DNA from: Massilia eburnea
GTDB lineage: Bacteria; Pseudomonadota; Gammaproteobacteria; Burkholderiales; Burkholderiaceae_D
NCBI RefSeq assembly: GCF_009720745.1
Contig: NZ_WNKX01000002.1
Location: 124,001-188,000, forward strand
Reading direction: 5' to 3'
DNA: 64,000 nucleotides
Shown one piece after another: positions 54,595-63,374 of this stretch. The notes beneath the pieces are model-generated. The model ran no database searches, was not told where the DNA came from, and worked only from the letters and a program-made list of their open reading frames with translations. Position 1 is the stretch's first letter. Each line of letters starts with the position of its first letter. A program made the translations under genes and the position numbers.

Positions 54595-55673
54595 CGGTCG
54601 AACCTCCGCATGGCCAGGCCACAGGCCACCAGGTATGCCGGCGCATCGCTGCGCAGCGCATTTTCACGCAAGCCCGAAGCCAGCTGCATGCCCTTGAACG
54701 GCGAAATCACCGCGCTCGAAATGCGGGTACGGCTGGCGATCATTTCCAGCAGGCCCGGCAGCAAGGCGCAGCCGCCGGCCAGGAAAATCTGGTCGATCTT
54801 GGTAAATGGCGTCGAGGTGAAGAAGAACTGGATGGCGCGCGTCACTTCCAGCGCCGCGCCTTCCAGCCATGGCCCCAGCACGTCGGACTGGTAATTCTCC
54901 GGCAGGTCGCCGGCCTTCTTGCGCGCCTCGGCTTCTTCGAAAGCCAGGCCGTAGGTACGCACGATATCCTGGGTCAGCGAGTTGCCGCCGAAGGGCTGCT
55001 CGCGTTCGTAGATGGTGGCGCCGTCAAGCATGACGGAAATCTGCGTCGACACGGCGCCGATCTGGAACAGCGCGATCACCTGCCCTGCGCCGGCGTTCGG
55101 CAGCTGCGAGGTGACGCGGTCCAGTGCGGCGCGTGCGGCGTAGGATTCGATATCCATGACCGAAGCCTTGAGGCCGGCCGATTCGGCAATCGCCACGCGG
55201 TCGTCGACTTTTTCGCGACGCGCTGCTGCCAGCATCACCTCGATGTCTTCGGTGGAATTGGCGACCGGGCCGATCACGTCGAAGTCCAGGCTCACCTCGT
55301 CGAGTGCAAACGGGATGTACTGGGCCGCTTCGGATTCGACCTGCACCTCGAGCTGTCCTTCGGTCATCCCGGCCGGCAGCACGATCTTCTTGGTAATCAC
55401 GGAAGCAGGCGGCATGCCCAGCGCGACGTGTTTGGCGCGCGTGCCGCTTTTCTTGACCAGGCGGCGTACCGCCTCGACCACTTGCTCCATATTTTCAATA
55501 TTGCCGTCGGCAACCGCGCCGCGCGGTAGTGGCTCCGAAGCATAGCGCTCGAGGCGCAAGCCGTCCTTGCCCACTTCGGACAATTCCACCAGGCGCACGC
55601 TCGAGGTGCTGATATCTAAGCCAACCAGCGGGCCCTGGGCGCCGCCAAACAGGGCTTTCAGGTCCAATGACAT
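54591..55673 (-). CDS. pilM: Type IV pilus actin-like protein PilM
   Basis: This 360-residue actin-fold ATPase has the phosphate-1 motif LVGLDISTSSVRLVEL near residue 15 and the LAGGCALLPGL motif near the C-terminus. It binds the PilN N-terminus in the cytoplasm. AGGAG precedes the ATG at 55673. It heads the pilMNOPQ operon and is divergent from mrcA. Confidence 0.96.
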   Translation of the reverse strand: MSLDLKALFGGAQGPLVGLDISTSSVRLVELSEVGKDGLRLERYASEPLPRGAVADGNIENMEQVVEAVRRLVKKSGTRAKHVALGMPPASVITKKIVLPAGMTEGQLEVQVESEAAQYIPFALDEVSLDFDVIGPVANSTEDIEVMLAAARREKVDDRVAIAESAGLKASVMDIESYAARAALDRVTSQLPNAGAGQVIALFQIGAVSTQISVMLDGATIYEREQPFGGNSLTQDIVRTYGLAFEEAEARKKAGDLPENYQSDVLGPWLEGAALEVTRAIQFFFTSTPFTKIDQIFLAGGCALLPGLLEMIASRTRISSAVISPFKGMQLASGLRENALRSDAPAYLVACGLAMRRFDR

Positions 55674-55977
55674 GGATGCACTCCTGACAACTCCATAGAC
55701 ATTTACATATCCAAATTCGTTTAAAAACCCGTGTTTAGACCGCAAACATGAGACAGTACATTAGATGCTAGCAACATTGTCAGCGCAATGTAAAGGTATT
55801 TCTCCAGTGCACCATTGATGTTTTGTGAGCGTTTTGCCACACCCAATGTTGCATTTAATGGCTATCAATTAACTAAGTTGTTTAGTTGCCCACAGTAAAT
55901 ATTTCCTGTTATCACGTGCGCTCAGGGGCCAGGGGCCTCATTTATAATGCCTTTGCATAAACCTACTGAAGCTGGAT
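55674..55977. other. Divergent intergenic region between pilM and mrcA
   Basis: These 304 bases are AT-richer than the surroundings and hold no gene that I can support. The region should carry the pilM promoter on the minus strand and the mrcA promoter on the plus strand. No convincing sigma-54 -24/-12 pair or other clear operator is visible by eye. Confidence 0.6.
55943..55948 (+). promoter_or_regulatory. Candidate -10 element of mrcA
   Basis: A perfect TATAAT lies 29 bases before the mrcA ATG. The expected -35 position holds only GCTCAG, so this is a partial match supported mainly by position. Confidence 0.4.
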
Positions 55978-58299
55978 ATGACTGCTAATTCCCCCGAGAC
56001 CTCGGCCAAGAAGCCGAAGGGTTTCCTGCTGGTGGCCCTGATTTCCCTGCTGGGCCTGATTCTCGCCGGCGTGCTGCTGGTGGTGTTCGGCCTGGCCCTG
56101 GCCTACCCCAACCTGCCGTCGCTGGACACCATCACCGACTACCGGCCCAAAATGCCACTGCGCATTTACTCCGCCGACAATGTGCTGATCGGCGAGTTCG
56201 GCGAAGAGCGCCGCAACCTGGTGCACAGCAAGGACATCCCCGATGTCATGAAGAAGGCCGTGCTGGCGATCGAAGACAGCAACTTCTATGAACACGGCGG
56301 CGTCGACTACTGGGGCATCCTGCGCGCCGCGGTGCATAACGCGACCGGCGGCGCCCGCCAAGGGGCGTCCACTATCACGCAGCAGGTAGCGCGCAACTTC
56401 TTTTTATCGAGCGAGCAGACGTTCAAGCGCAAGGCATATGAAGCGCTGCTGGCCTGGAAGATCGAGCAGAACCTGAGCAAGGACCAGATCCTTGAGGTCT
56501 ACATGAACCAGATCTACCTGGGACAGCGGGCCTACGGCTTTGCTTCGGCCGCCCAAATCTACTTCGGCAAGAACCTGAAAGACATTAGCGTGGCGGAAGC
56601 GGCCATGCTGGCGGGCCTGCCTAAAGCGCCTTCGGCCTACAACCCGGTGGTCAACCCGAAGCGCGCCAAGGTGCGCCAGCAGTACATCCTGCAACGCATG
56701 GCCCAGCTTGGCTATATTACGCCCGCACAGTACGAAGCGGCCAAGAATGAACAGCTAAAAGTGAAAACGGACAGCAGTGCGTTTGGCGTTCATGCCGAAT
56801 ATGTTGCGGAAATGGCGCGCCAGCTGGTGTACGAGCAGTTCAAGGAAGAGACTTACACGCGCGGCCTGAATGTCTTCACCACCATTACCAAGGCCGACCA
56901 GGACGCTGCCTACCTGGCGCTGCGCGCCGGCGTGATGGAGTACGAGAAGCGTCACCCTTACCGCGGCCCGGAATCCTATGTCGACCTGCCGGCCAGCAAG
57001 TCCGAAGCCGACGACATCATGGAGACCGAACTGGCCGAGCACCCGGACAGCGACAATATCGTGGCGGCCATGGTCCTGAGCGCCGCTCCCGACAAGGTGG
57101 TCGCCAGCACCGCCTCCGGCGAAGAAATCACCATCACCGGCGCCGGCCTGGCCATGGGCAAGAGCTGGCTGTCGGACAAGAACCCGCCGAACAAGCGCAT
57201 CCGCCGCGGCGCCGTGATCCGCGTCATGCAGGAAGGGAAGGACTGGCAGATCACCCAGATGCCGGAAGTGGAATCGGCTTTCGTCTCGGCCAGCACCGAA
57301 GACGGCGCGATCAAGGCCATGGTGGGCGGCTTCGACTACAACCGCAACAAGTTCAACCACGTGACCCAGGCCTGGCGCCAGCCGGGTTCCTCGTTCAAGC
57401 CTTTCATCTATTCAGCCTCGCTGGAACGCGGCCTGTCGCCGGCCACCATGATCAACGACGCCCCGATCTCCTTCGACGCCGGACAGACCGGCGGCCAGGC
57501 TTGGGAGCCGAAGAACTACGACGGCAAGTATGAAGGCCCGATGACCATGCGGCGCGGCCTGACCAAGTCGAAGAACATGATTTCGATCCGCATCCTGCAC
57601 CGCATCGGCGCCAAGTACGGCCAGGAATACACCACCCGCTTCGGCTTCGATCCAGAGCGCAACCCGCCTTACCTGACACTGGCGCTGGGCGCGGGCGGCG
57701 TGACGCCGATGCAGATGGCGGGCGCTTATTCCGTGTTCGCCAACGGCGGCTACAAGATTTCGCCCTACCTGATCGCCAAGGTCACCGATGCCAACGGCAA
57801 AGTGCTGTCGCAGGCCAATCCGGACAAGGCTGGCGACGAAAAGAACCGCGTGATCGACGAGCGCAATGCCTTCCTGATGGATTCCATGCTGAAGGACGTG
57901 GTGCGCTTTGGTACCGCAACGCGCGCGCTGTCGCTCAAGCGCCCGGATATTGCGGGCAAGACCGGCACCACCAATGATTCGATCGACGCCTGGTTCGCAG
58001 GCTACCAGGCCAAGCTGGTGGGCATCGCGTGGATCGGTTTCGACCAGCCCAAGAACCTGGGCAACAAGGAAACCGGCGGCGGCCTGGCCTTGCCGATCTG
58101 GATCGGCTACATGGCCAAGGCGCTGAAGAATATTCCGATTGAAGAGCGGCCGATTCCACCTGGCATCATCTCGCAGGATGGCGAGTACTACTATGCCGAG
58201 AATCCGCCGGGCGTAGGGATCGACAGCCTGGAAGGGGCGACGCGCGGCACGCCGGCGGAGGAGAAGCAGAAGGACGCGGTCAAGAACGAGCTGTTCTAA
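55978..58299 (+). CDS. mrcA: Penicillin-binding protein 1A (bifunctional glycosyltransferase/transpeptidase)
   Basis: This 773-residue protein has an N-terminal membrane anchor (about 15-42). The GT51 domain has its catalytic Glu at 99 (IEDSNFYEH) and QGASTITQQ. A middle OB-like region (about 310-440) follows. The transpeptidase domain has SxxK at 471-474 (SSFK), SKN at 531-533 and KTG at 661-663. All catalytic motifs are intact. It polymerises and crosslinks peptidoglycan. Its place next to pilM is typical. Confidence 0.96.
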   Translation: MTANSPETSAKKPKGFLLVALISLLGLILAGVLLVVFGLALAYPNLPSLDTITDYRPKMPLRIYSADNVLIGEFGEERRNLVHSKDIPDVMKKAVLAIEDSNFYEHGGVDYWGILRAAVHNATGGARQGASTITQQVARNFFLSSEQTFKRKAYEALLAWKIEQNLSKDQILEVYMNQIYLGQRAYGFASAAQIYFGKNLKDISVAEAAMLAGLPKAPSAYNPVVNPKRAKVRQQYILQRMAQLGYITPAQYEAAKNEQLKVKTDSSAFGVHAEYVAEMARQLVYEQFKEETYTRGLNVFTTITKADQDAAYLALRAGVMEYEKRHPYRGPESYVDLPASKSEADDIMETELAEHPDSDNIVAAMVLSAAPDKVVASTASGEEITITGAGLAMGKSWLSDKNPPNKRIRRGAVIRVMQEGKDWQITQMPEVESAFVSASTEDGAIKAMVGGFDYNRNKFNHVTQAWRQPGSSFKPFIYSASLERGLSPATMINDAPISFDAGQTGGQAWEPKNYDGKYEGPMTMRRGLTKSKNMISIRILHRIGAKYGQEYTTRFGFDPERNPPYLTLALGAGGVTPMQMAGAYSVFANGGYKISPYLIAKVTDANGKVLSQANPDKAGDEKNRVIDERNAFLMDSMLKDVVRFGTATRALSLKRPDIAGKTGTTNDSIDAWFAGYQAKLVGIAWIGFDQPKNLGNKETGGGLALPIWIGYMAKALKNIPIEERPIPPGIISQDGEYYYAENPPGVGIDSLEGATRGTPAEEKQKDAVKNELF

Positions 58300-58421
58300 A
58301 CCCGGCAACCTGGGTCAGACCCAAGGGTCTGACCCAGTCTGTTCAACAGCCTGCGGCTTAGGCCGGTCGGGTCTGACGGGACGGCCATCCGGCTTGGGGC
58401 AGACCCTGGTTTGCCGGGTTT
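58298..58421. repeat. Nested palindromic REP-like element between convergent mrcA and cyaY
   Basis: Perfect 11-base outer arms (AAACCCGGCAA at 58298, TTGCCGGGTTT at 58411) overlap the stop codons of mrcA and cyaY. Inside, CTGGGTCAGACCC and GGGTCTGACCCAG (58310-58337) form a 13-base perfect stem with a 2-base loop. A second, degenerate GGGTCTGAC / GGGGCAGACCC pair follows. The core matches the elements at 16459 and 18541. Confidence 0.8.
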
Positions 58422-58753
58422 TAAGGCGCCACCACCACCGGCGCCCCACCCTGCTCCGTCACAATCTCCGACAACGCCGCATAAAGCTCGGTACCACGCC
58501 GCGTATCCGTCCACTTGCCATTGACCTGGCGATAATGGAAACCACCGGAGCGCGCCGCCACCCACAGCTCCTGCATCGGCGCCTGCGAGTTGATGATCAC
58601 CTTCGAGCCATTCCCCACAAACTCGATCTCCAGCACGTTGCCGCTGCGGCTGCACTCCACATCCACCATATCCTGCTCGCACAAGCGGTCCAGCGACGCC
58701 TCGATTGCATCCAGGGTCGCTTCAGCCAGGTCCAAAAATTCCGATTCGGTCAT
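58421..58753 (-). CDS. cyaY: Iron donor protein CyaY (frataxin homologue)
   Basis: This 110-residue protein has the frataxin fold signature: an acidic first helix (MTESEFLDLAEATLDAIEAS) and the beta sheet with GGFHYRQVNGKW. It binds iron and modulates iron-sulfur cluster assembly. GGAG precedes the ATG at 58753. It is divergent from lptM and convergent with mrcA. Confidence 0.95.
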   Translation of the reverse strand: MTESEFLDLAEATLDAIEASLDRLCEQDMVDVECSRSGNVLEIEFVGNGSKVIINSQAPMQELWVAARSGGFHYRQVNGKWTDTRRGTELYAALSEIVTEQGGAPVVVAP

Positions 58754-58792
58754 GCTACACTCCAAGATTCCTATCAAGCCCCTATTTTAATC

Positions 58793-58969
58793 GTGAAGTC
58801 CCGAATCGCACTTGCTGTCCTTGCAACGACAGTCCTGTTGGCCGGATGTGGCCAAACCGGCCCACTGTACCTGCCAAAGCCACCCGCCAAACCCGCTACC
58901 GCGGGCAAACCGGGCGTGGCACCGCCAGAGGCTCCGGTTCCGTCCACCCCACCAGCATCCCAACAGTAA
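58793..58969 (+). CDS. lptM: LptM-type small lipoprotein (YifL-like)
   Basis: This 58-residue lipoprotein has a GTG start, signal VKSRIALAVLATTVLLAGC with lipobox LAGC, and the CGQTGPLYLP motif of the LptM/YifL family, then a Pro/Ala-rich tail. In E. coli LptM assists LptD maturation. It lies 3 bases before lysA, the conserved lptM-lysA pairing. The longer open frame upstream is antisense to cyaY and is ignored. Confidence 0.88.
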   Translation: MKSRIALAVLATTVLLAGCGQTGPLYLPKPPAKPATAGKPGVAPPEAPVPSTPPASQQ

Positions 58970-58972
58970 GCT

Positions 58973-60241
58973 ATGTCCCACTTTGAATACCAGAATGGCG
59001 TGCTGCACGCCGAAGGCGTCGCGCTCAGTACCATCGCAGAAAACTACGGCACCCCGGCCTACGTTTATTCCAAATCCCAGCTGACCGGCAATTTCGACGC
59101 CTACGCCAACGCCTGCGTCGGCCGCGACGCGCTGGTGTGCTATGCGATGAAGGCCAATTCCAACCTCGCCATCCTGGACCTGCTGGCGCGCCGCGGCGCC
59201 GGTTTCGACATCGTCTCGGGCGGAGAACTGCTGCGCGTGATCGCTGCCGGCGGCGACCCGAAGAAAGTGATCTTCTCCGGCGTCGGCAAGAGCGTGGAAG
59301 AAATGCGCCTGGCGCTGACCCACGACATCCTGTGCTTCAACGTCGAATCGATCCCCGAACTGCACCGCCTGAACGAAGTAGCAGGCAGCATGGGCAAAAA
59401 AGCGCGCATCTCGCTGCGCGTGAACCCGAACGTGGACGCCAAGACCCACCCTTACATCGCCACCGGCCTGAAGGCCAGCAAGTTCGGCGTCGCCTTCGAC
59501 GACGCACTGGAAACCTACCGCACCGCAGCCGCCCTGCCGCACCTGGACGTTTCCGGCATCGATTGCCATATCGGCTCGCAGCTGCTGGACGACGCACCGC
59601 TGCTGGAAGCGCTGGACAAGCTGATTGAACTGATCGACGCACTGGGCGCCGAAGGCATCCACCTGCACCACCTCGACATCGGCGGCGGCCTTGGCATCGA
59701 TTACGGCGACGGCGCACCAGTACCTGTGGGCGACTACCTGGGCCGCCTGTTCAAGCGCATCGACGCCTGGCGCGCCCAGAAGCACGGCGGCAAGCCGATC
59801 AAGGTCATCTTCGAGCCGGGCCGCTCGATCGTCGGCAATGCCGGCGTGCTGCTGACCCGCGTGGAATTCATCAAGCACGGCGAAGAGAAGAACTTCTGCA
59901 TCGTCGACGCGGCCATGAACGATATGGCGCGCCCCGCCATGTACCAGGCCTGGATGGATATGCAGCCGGTGGTGAAGACCGAGTCCGACGCCGCCATGTT
60001 CGACGTGGTGGGCCCGATTTGCGAATCGGGCGACTGGCTGGCGCGCGACCGCGAACTGAACGTCGCGCCGGGCGACCTGCTGGTGATGAAAACAGCCGGT
60101 GCTTACGGCATGACCATGGCCTCCAACTACAACACCCGCGGCCGCGCCGTGGAGCTGATTGTCGACGGCGACAAGGTCCACATCGTGCGCCAGCGCGAAA
60201 ACCCAGCCGACTTGTTCGCGCTGGAATCGGTGATCAAGTAA
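58973..60241 (+). CDS. lysA: Diaminopimelate decarboxylase
   Basis: This 422-residue fold-III PLP enzyme has the PLP Lys in VCYAMKANSN near residue 60, the phosphate-binding LDIGGGLGIDY and the CESGDWLARDR substrate motif. It decarboxylates meso-diaminopimelate to lysine. It follows lptM by 3 bases and is probably cotranscribed. Confidence 0.97.
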   Translation: MSHFEYQNGVLHAEGVALSTIAENYGTPAYVYSKSQLTGNFDAYANACVGRDALVCYAMKANSNLAILDLLARRGAGFDIVSGGELLRVIAAGGDPKKVIFSGVGKSVEEMRLALTHDILCFNVESIPELHRLNEVAGSMGKKARISLRVNPNVDAKTHPYIATGLKASKFGVAFDDALETYRTAAALPHLDVSGIDCHIGSQLLDDAPLLEALDKLIELIDALGAEGIHLHHLDIGGGLGIDYGDGAPVPVGDYLGRLFKRIDAWRAQKHGGKPIKVIFEPGRSIVGNAGVLLTRVEFIKHGEEKNFCIVDAAMNDMARPAMYQAWMDMQPVVKTESDAAMFDVVGPICESGDWLARDRELNVAPGDLLVMKTAGAYGMTMASNYNTRGRAVELIVDGDKVHIVRQRENPADLFALESVIK

Positions 60242-60248
60242 TCCTGCC

Positions 60249-60271
60249 GGGGCGGCAGCCAACGCCGCCCC
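60249..60271. terminator. Hairpin downstream of lysA
   Basis: A perfect 8-base GC stem GGGGCGGC / GCCGCCCC with a 7-base loop lies seven bases after the lysA stop. No T-run follows, so it is only terminator-like; it could serve both lysA and the convergent msrP-msrQ genes. Confidence 0.4.
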
Positions 60272-60396
60272 TACTCATCCTCCGCCGGATCCGGCTCGAA
60301 CACTTCCATGCTAGTTTTCGCATCCAGGCAGGATGCCCATGCCACCAGCTTAGCGGTGCCACGGGAGCGCGATTTGCGTTGGCGCAGAAGAAGCTG

Positions 60397-61035
60397 TCAG
60401 CGGCGGGGTGCAGCAACGGCGGGCGAAGCAGCTGCTTTGCTGCGCGCCCACCAGACGCGAATGCCGAGCAGGGCAAGCACGATCAGGCCAAACAGAATTG
60501 GCTTGTTGAAGTCATGCTTACCGGCGCGCATCCACCAGAAGTGCAGAATCCCAAGCGGGGCAATCACATACACCAGCTTATGCAAGGCCTGCCAGCGCTT
60601 ACCGCCCAGGCGCCGCACCATGGCGTTGGTGCTGGTCACGGCCAATGGCACCAGCAGCACAAAGGCTGTGAAGCCGACGGTGATGAAAGGCCGCTTGGCG
60701 ACGTCCTTCAGCATCTCCTGCACGTCGAAGAAATGATCGAACCACAGGAAGGTGGTGAAGTGAAGCAGCGCGTAGAAGAAGGCGTACAGCCCCATCATGC
60801 GGCGCAGTTTGAGCAGCCAGTTCCAGCTGGATATACGCCGCAGCGGTGTGACCGCCAGCGTGATGCACAGGAAGTACAAGGTCCACGAGCCGGTATTGCG
60901 CGTGATGTATTGCAGCGGCTCGACCAGCCTGTCGGCCGCTACCAGGTAGGCCAGTGCGAAGAACGGCAGCAGCGCCAGCACGAAGGCGATGGATTTGATG
61001 ACCGTCAGCTGGCGCGGTGTGGGAGTGAAGGCCAT
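60397..61035 (-). CDS. msrQ: Methionine sulfoxide reductase haem-binding membrane subunit MsrQ
   Basis: This 212-residue protein is a YedZ/MsrQ-type b-haem membrane protein with about six membrane segments and His ligands in FYALLHFTTF, HKLVYVIAPLGILHFWW. It passes electrons to MsrP. The ATG shares a base with the msrP stop (TGATG). The final residues are Ala/Pro/Arg. Confidence 0.94.
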   Translation of the reverse strand: MAFTPTPRQLTVIKSIAFVLALLPFFALAYLVAADRLVEPLQYITRNTGSWTLYFLCITLAVTPLRRISSWNWLLKLRRMMGLYAFFYALLHFTTFLWFDHFFDVQEMLKDVAKRPFITVGFTAFVLLVPLAVTSTNAMVRRLGGKRWQALHKLVYVIAPLGILHFWWMRAGKHDFNKPILFGLIVLALLGIRVWWARSKAAASPAVAAPRR

Positions 61036-61964
61036 CAGTAGAACTTCTTCAGGTCCATGCCGGTGTACAGCGATGCCACTTCCGGATAGCCGTTGAACAT
61101 CAGCGTCTTGCGCTTGCGCGTGAAGAAGCCGTCTTCTCCGATGCGGCGCTCGCTGGCCTGCGACCAGCGCGGGTGGTCGACGTCCGGGTTCACGTTCGAA
61201 TAGAAGCCGTATTCATTGGGCGCCGACTTGTTCCAGGAAGTGCGCGGCATCTCGCGCACGAAGCGGATTTTCACAATCGACTTGGCGGATTTGAAGCCGT
61301 ACTTCCACGGCAGCACCATGCGCACCGGCGCCCCGTTCTGGTTCGGCAGCACTTCGCCGTACATGCCCACCGTGAGCAGCGCCAACGGGTGATTCGCTTC
61401 GTCGATGCGCAAGCCTTCGACGTACGGCCAATCCAGCACGCGGCTGCGTACGCCCGGCATTTGCTGGTGGTCTGCCAGCGTGACAAATTCAACGAACTTG
61501 GCATTGCCGGTCGGCTCGACCTTCTTGATCAGCTCAGAGAAGGAATAACCGATCCACGGCACCACCATCGACCAGCCCTCCACGCAGCGATGGCGGTAGA
61601 TGCGCTCTTCCAGCGGCGCCAGCTTGAGCAGGCTGTCGATGTCGAGCGTCATCGGCTTTTTCACTTCCCCCTCGATCTGCACCGTCCACGGGCGCGTGCG
61701 CAGCGTGTGCGCATTCTCGGCCGGGTCCGACTTGTCGGTGCCGAACTCGTAGAAGTTGTTGTAGGTCGTGGCGTCTTTGTAGGCCGTCTGCTTTTCCATG
61801 ACGGCGAAGGCGGGATTGCGCTTGGCGGGCAGTTTGGCAAGGCCGCCGCCTTGCGCCAGCGCCAGTTCCGGGCCGAGGATGGCGCCCGCAGCGGCCAGCT
61901 TGATGAACTTGCGGCGCGATTCGAAAACTTCGCGCGGCGTGATTTCGGAAGGTAAGATCAGCAT
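61035..61964 (-). CDS. msrP: Protein-methionine-sulfoxide reductase catalytic subunit MsrP
   Basis: This 309-residue molybdoenzyme has a twin-arginine signal ([14 protein letters not shown], Arg17-Arg18) and the molybdopterin Cys at 127 (YRHRCVEGW). It repairs oxidised Met in periplasmic proteins, using MsrQ. GGAG precedes the ATG. It is followed by msrQ with a one-base overlap. A long imperfect inverted repeat lies between it and ccsB. Confidence 0.96.
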   Translation of the reverse strand: MLILPSEITPREVFESRRKFIKLAAAGAILGPELALAQGGGLAKLPAKRNPAFAVMEKQTAYKDATTYNNFYEFGTDKSDPAENAHTLRTRPWTVQIEGEVKKPMTLDIDSLLKLAPLEERIYRHRCVEGWSMVVPWIGYSFSELIKKVEPTGNAKFVEFVTLADHQQMPGVRSRVLDWPYVEGLRIDEANHPLALLTVGMYGEVLPNQNGAPVRMVLPWKYGFKSAKSIVKIRFVREMPRTSWNKSAPNEYGFYSNVNPDVDHPRWSQASERRIGEDGFFTRKRKTLMFNGYPEVASLYTGMDLKKFY

Positions 61965-61977
61965 GGTCAGCTCCAGG

Positions 61978-62012
61978 ACTGGTGCAAGGTAATAGCTAAA
62001 CCTTACACCAGT
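61978..62012. repeat. Imperfect inverted repeat between ccsB and msrP
   Basis: Two 13-base arms (ACTGGTGCAAGGT at 61978, ACCTTACACCAGT at 62000) differ at one position and enclose a 9-base loop. No T-run follows on the minus strand. It lies just upstream of the msrP ribosome site and could be a terminator-like stem or an operator for the msrPQ unit. Confidence 0.6.
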
Positions 62013-62027
62013 TTGCTGAAGCCGATA

Positions 62028-63347
62028 TTAAAGCTTGCCGTAGGAATGCAAGCCTGAGAGGAACATGTTTACGCCCAGGAAGGCGAAGGTGGTCACCACC
62101 AGGCCGACCACCGCCCACCAGGCCGAGGCCTTGCCGCGCAGGCCGGACATCAGGCGCATGTGCAGCCATGCTGCGTAGTTCAGCCAGACAATCAGGGCCC
62201 AGGTTTCTTTCGGATCCCAGGACCAGTAGCCGCCCCAGGCTTCCGCCGCCCACAGCGCGCCGAGGATGGTGGCGATGGTGAAGAAGGCGAAGCCGATTGA
62301 GATCGCCTTGTACATTACGTCTTCCAGCACTTCGCCGCTGGGCAGCCGGTCCGCGAAGGAGCCGCGCACCAGGTTGGTCACGGCGAACAGCGCCACCAGC
62401 ACGCCAACCTTCATGCTGATCTGGCCAATCGCTGCGGTGGTGGATGCTTCCGCACCGGCGATAAAGGCAATCAGGAAGGCTGCCGCCACGATGCCGATTG
62501 GTGCGATGACCAGCGCCAGCCACAGCGTGCGCGAGTCTTCATACTTGAGCAGGTAGGCCCAGGCCACCATCGAGGCCAGGGCAAAGGTGCCGTAGCCGAT
62601 GAAGTTGGCCGGCACGTGGATCTTCATCCACCAGCTCTTCAGTGCCGGAACCAGGGGCTGGATTTCGGATGCGCCGCGCGCCACCGTGTACCACAGCAGG
62701 AAGCCGACCGCCGCCGAGATCACCAGCAGCACGAAGGGGCCCAGCGCACGGGTGGCGTAATGCTCTTCGTAGTAGAGGTAGAACATGGCGGTGATCAGCG
62801 AGAACAGCACGAACACCTCGTACAGGTTCGAAATCGGGATGTGGCCGATATCGGTGCCGATCAGGTAAGACTCATACCAGCGCACCAGCATGCCGGTCAC
62901 GCCCAGCACCACGGCTGCCCAGCACAGGATCGAACCTGCCGCAGCGCCCAGCGCCGAACGGGTAAACATGCCGCCCCAGTAGAACAGGGTCGACAGGAAG
63001 AACAGGGTGCTCATCCACAGGATTGCCGATTGGCTGGACAACATGTACTTGAGCCAGAAGCGCGAATCGGCCGCTGCCAGCTGGCCGCCGTACATGGCCA
63101 CGCCCGCCAGCGCCAGCGCGAAGGTCAGCGGCATCAGCCAGCGCACCGGCTTCCAGTACCAGCCCAAGGCGGCAAAGGCTGGCGCAGAAGCCAGCAGGAT
63201 GCCCTTCTCGTAATAATCCATGTAGGCGCCGAAGCGGTTGAAGGCGTACAGCGCACCCGCGCACAGCACCAGGGCGAACAGCCAGTCAAAGGCCCCCAGG
63301 CGCTTGAAATAGCCCGGCTGCTGGGCATAGATTTGTGTTGCTTCCAT
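62028..63347 (-). CDS. ccsB: Cytochrome c maturation system II membrane protein CcsB (CcsA/ResC type)
   Basis: This 439-residue protein has many membrane segments and the haem-handling WWD motif WGGYWSWDPKE at 371-381, flanked by conserved His residues. With ResB it forms the system II haem ligation complex on the periplasmic face. The gene lies 27 bases after resB on the same strand. The family is named ccsA or ccsB depending on the source. Confidence 0.93.
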   Translation of the reverse strand: MEATQIYAQQPGYFKRLGAFDWLFALVLCAGALYAFNRFGAYMDYYEKGILLASAPAFAALGWYWKPVRWLMPLTFALALAGVAMYGGQLAAADSRFWLKYMLSSQSAILWMSTLFFLSTLFYWGGMFTRSALGAAAGSILCWAAVVLGVTGMLVRWYESYLIGTDIGHIPISNLYEVFVLFSLITAMFYLYYEEHYATRALGPFVLLVISAAVGFLLWYTVARGASEIQPLVPALKSWWMKIHVPANFIGYGTFALASMVAWAYLLKYEDSRTLWLALVIAPIGIVAAAFLIAFIAGAEASTTAAIGQISMKVGVLVALFAVTNLVRGSFADRLPSGEVLEDVMYKAISIGFAFFTIATILGALWAAEAWGGYWSWDPKETWALIVWLNYAAWLHMRLMSGLRGKASAWWAVVGLVVTTFAFLGVNMFLSGLHSYGKL

Positions 63348-63374
63348 TTGCTTTCTCCAAAACCTGGCACCAGC

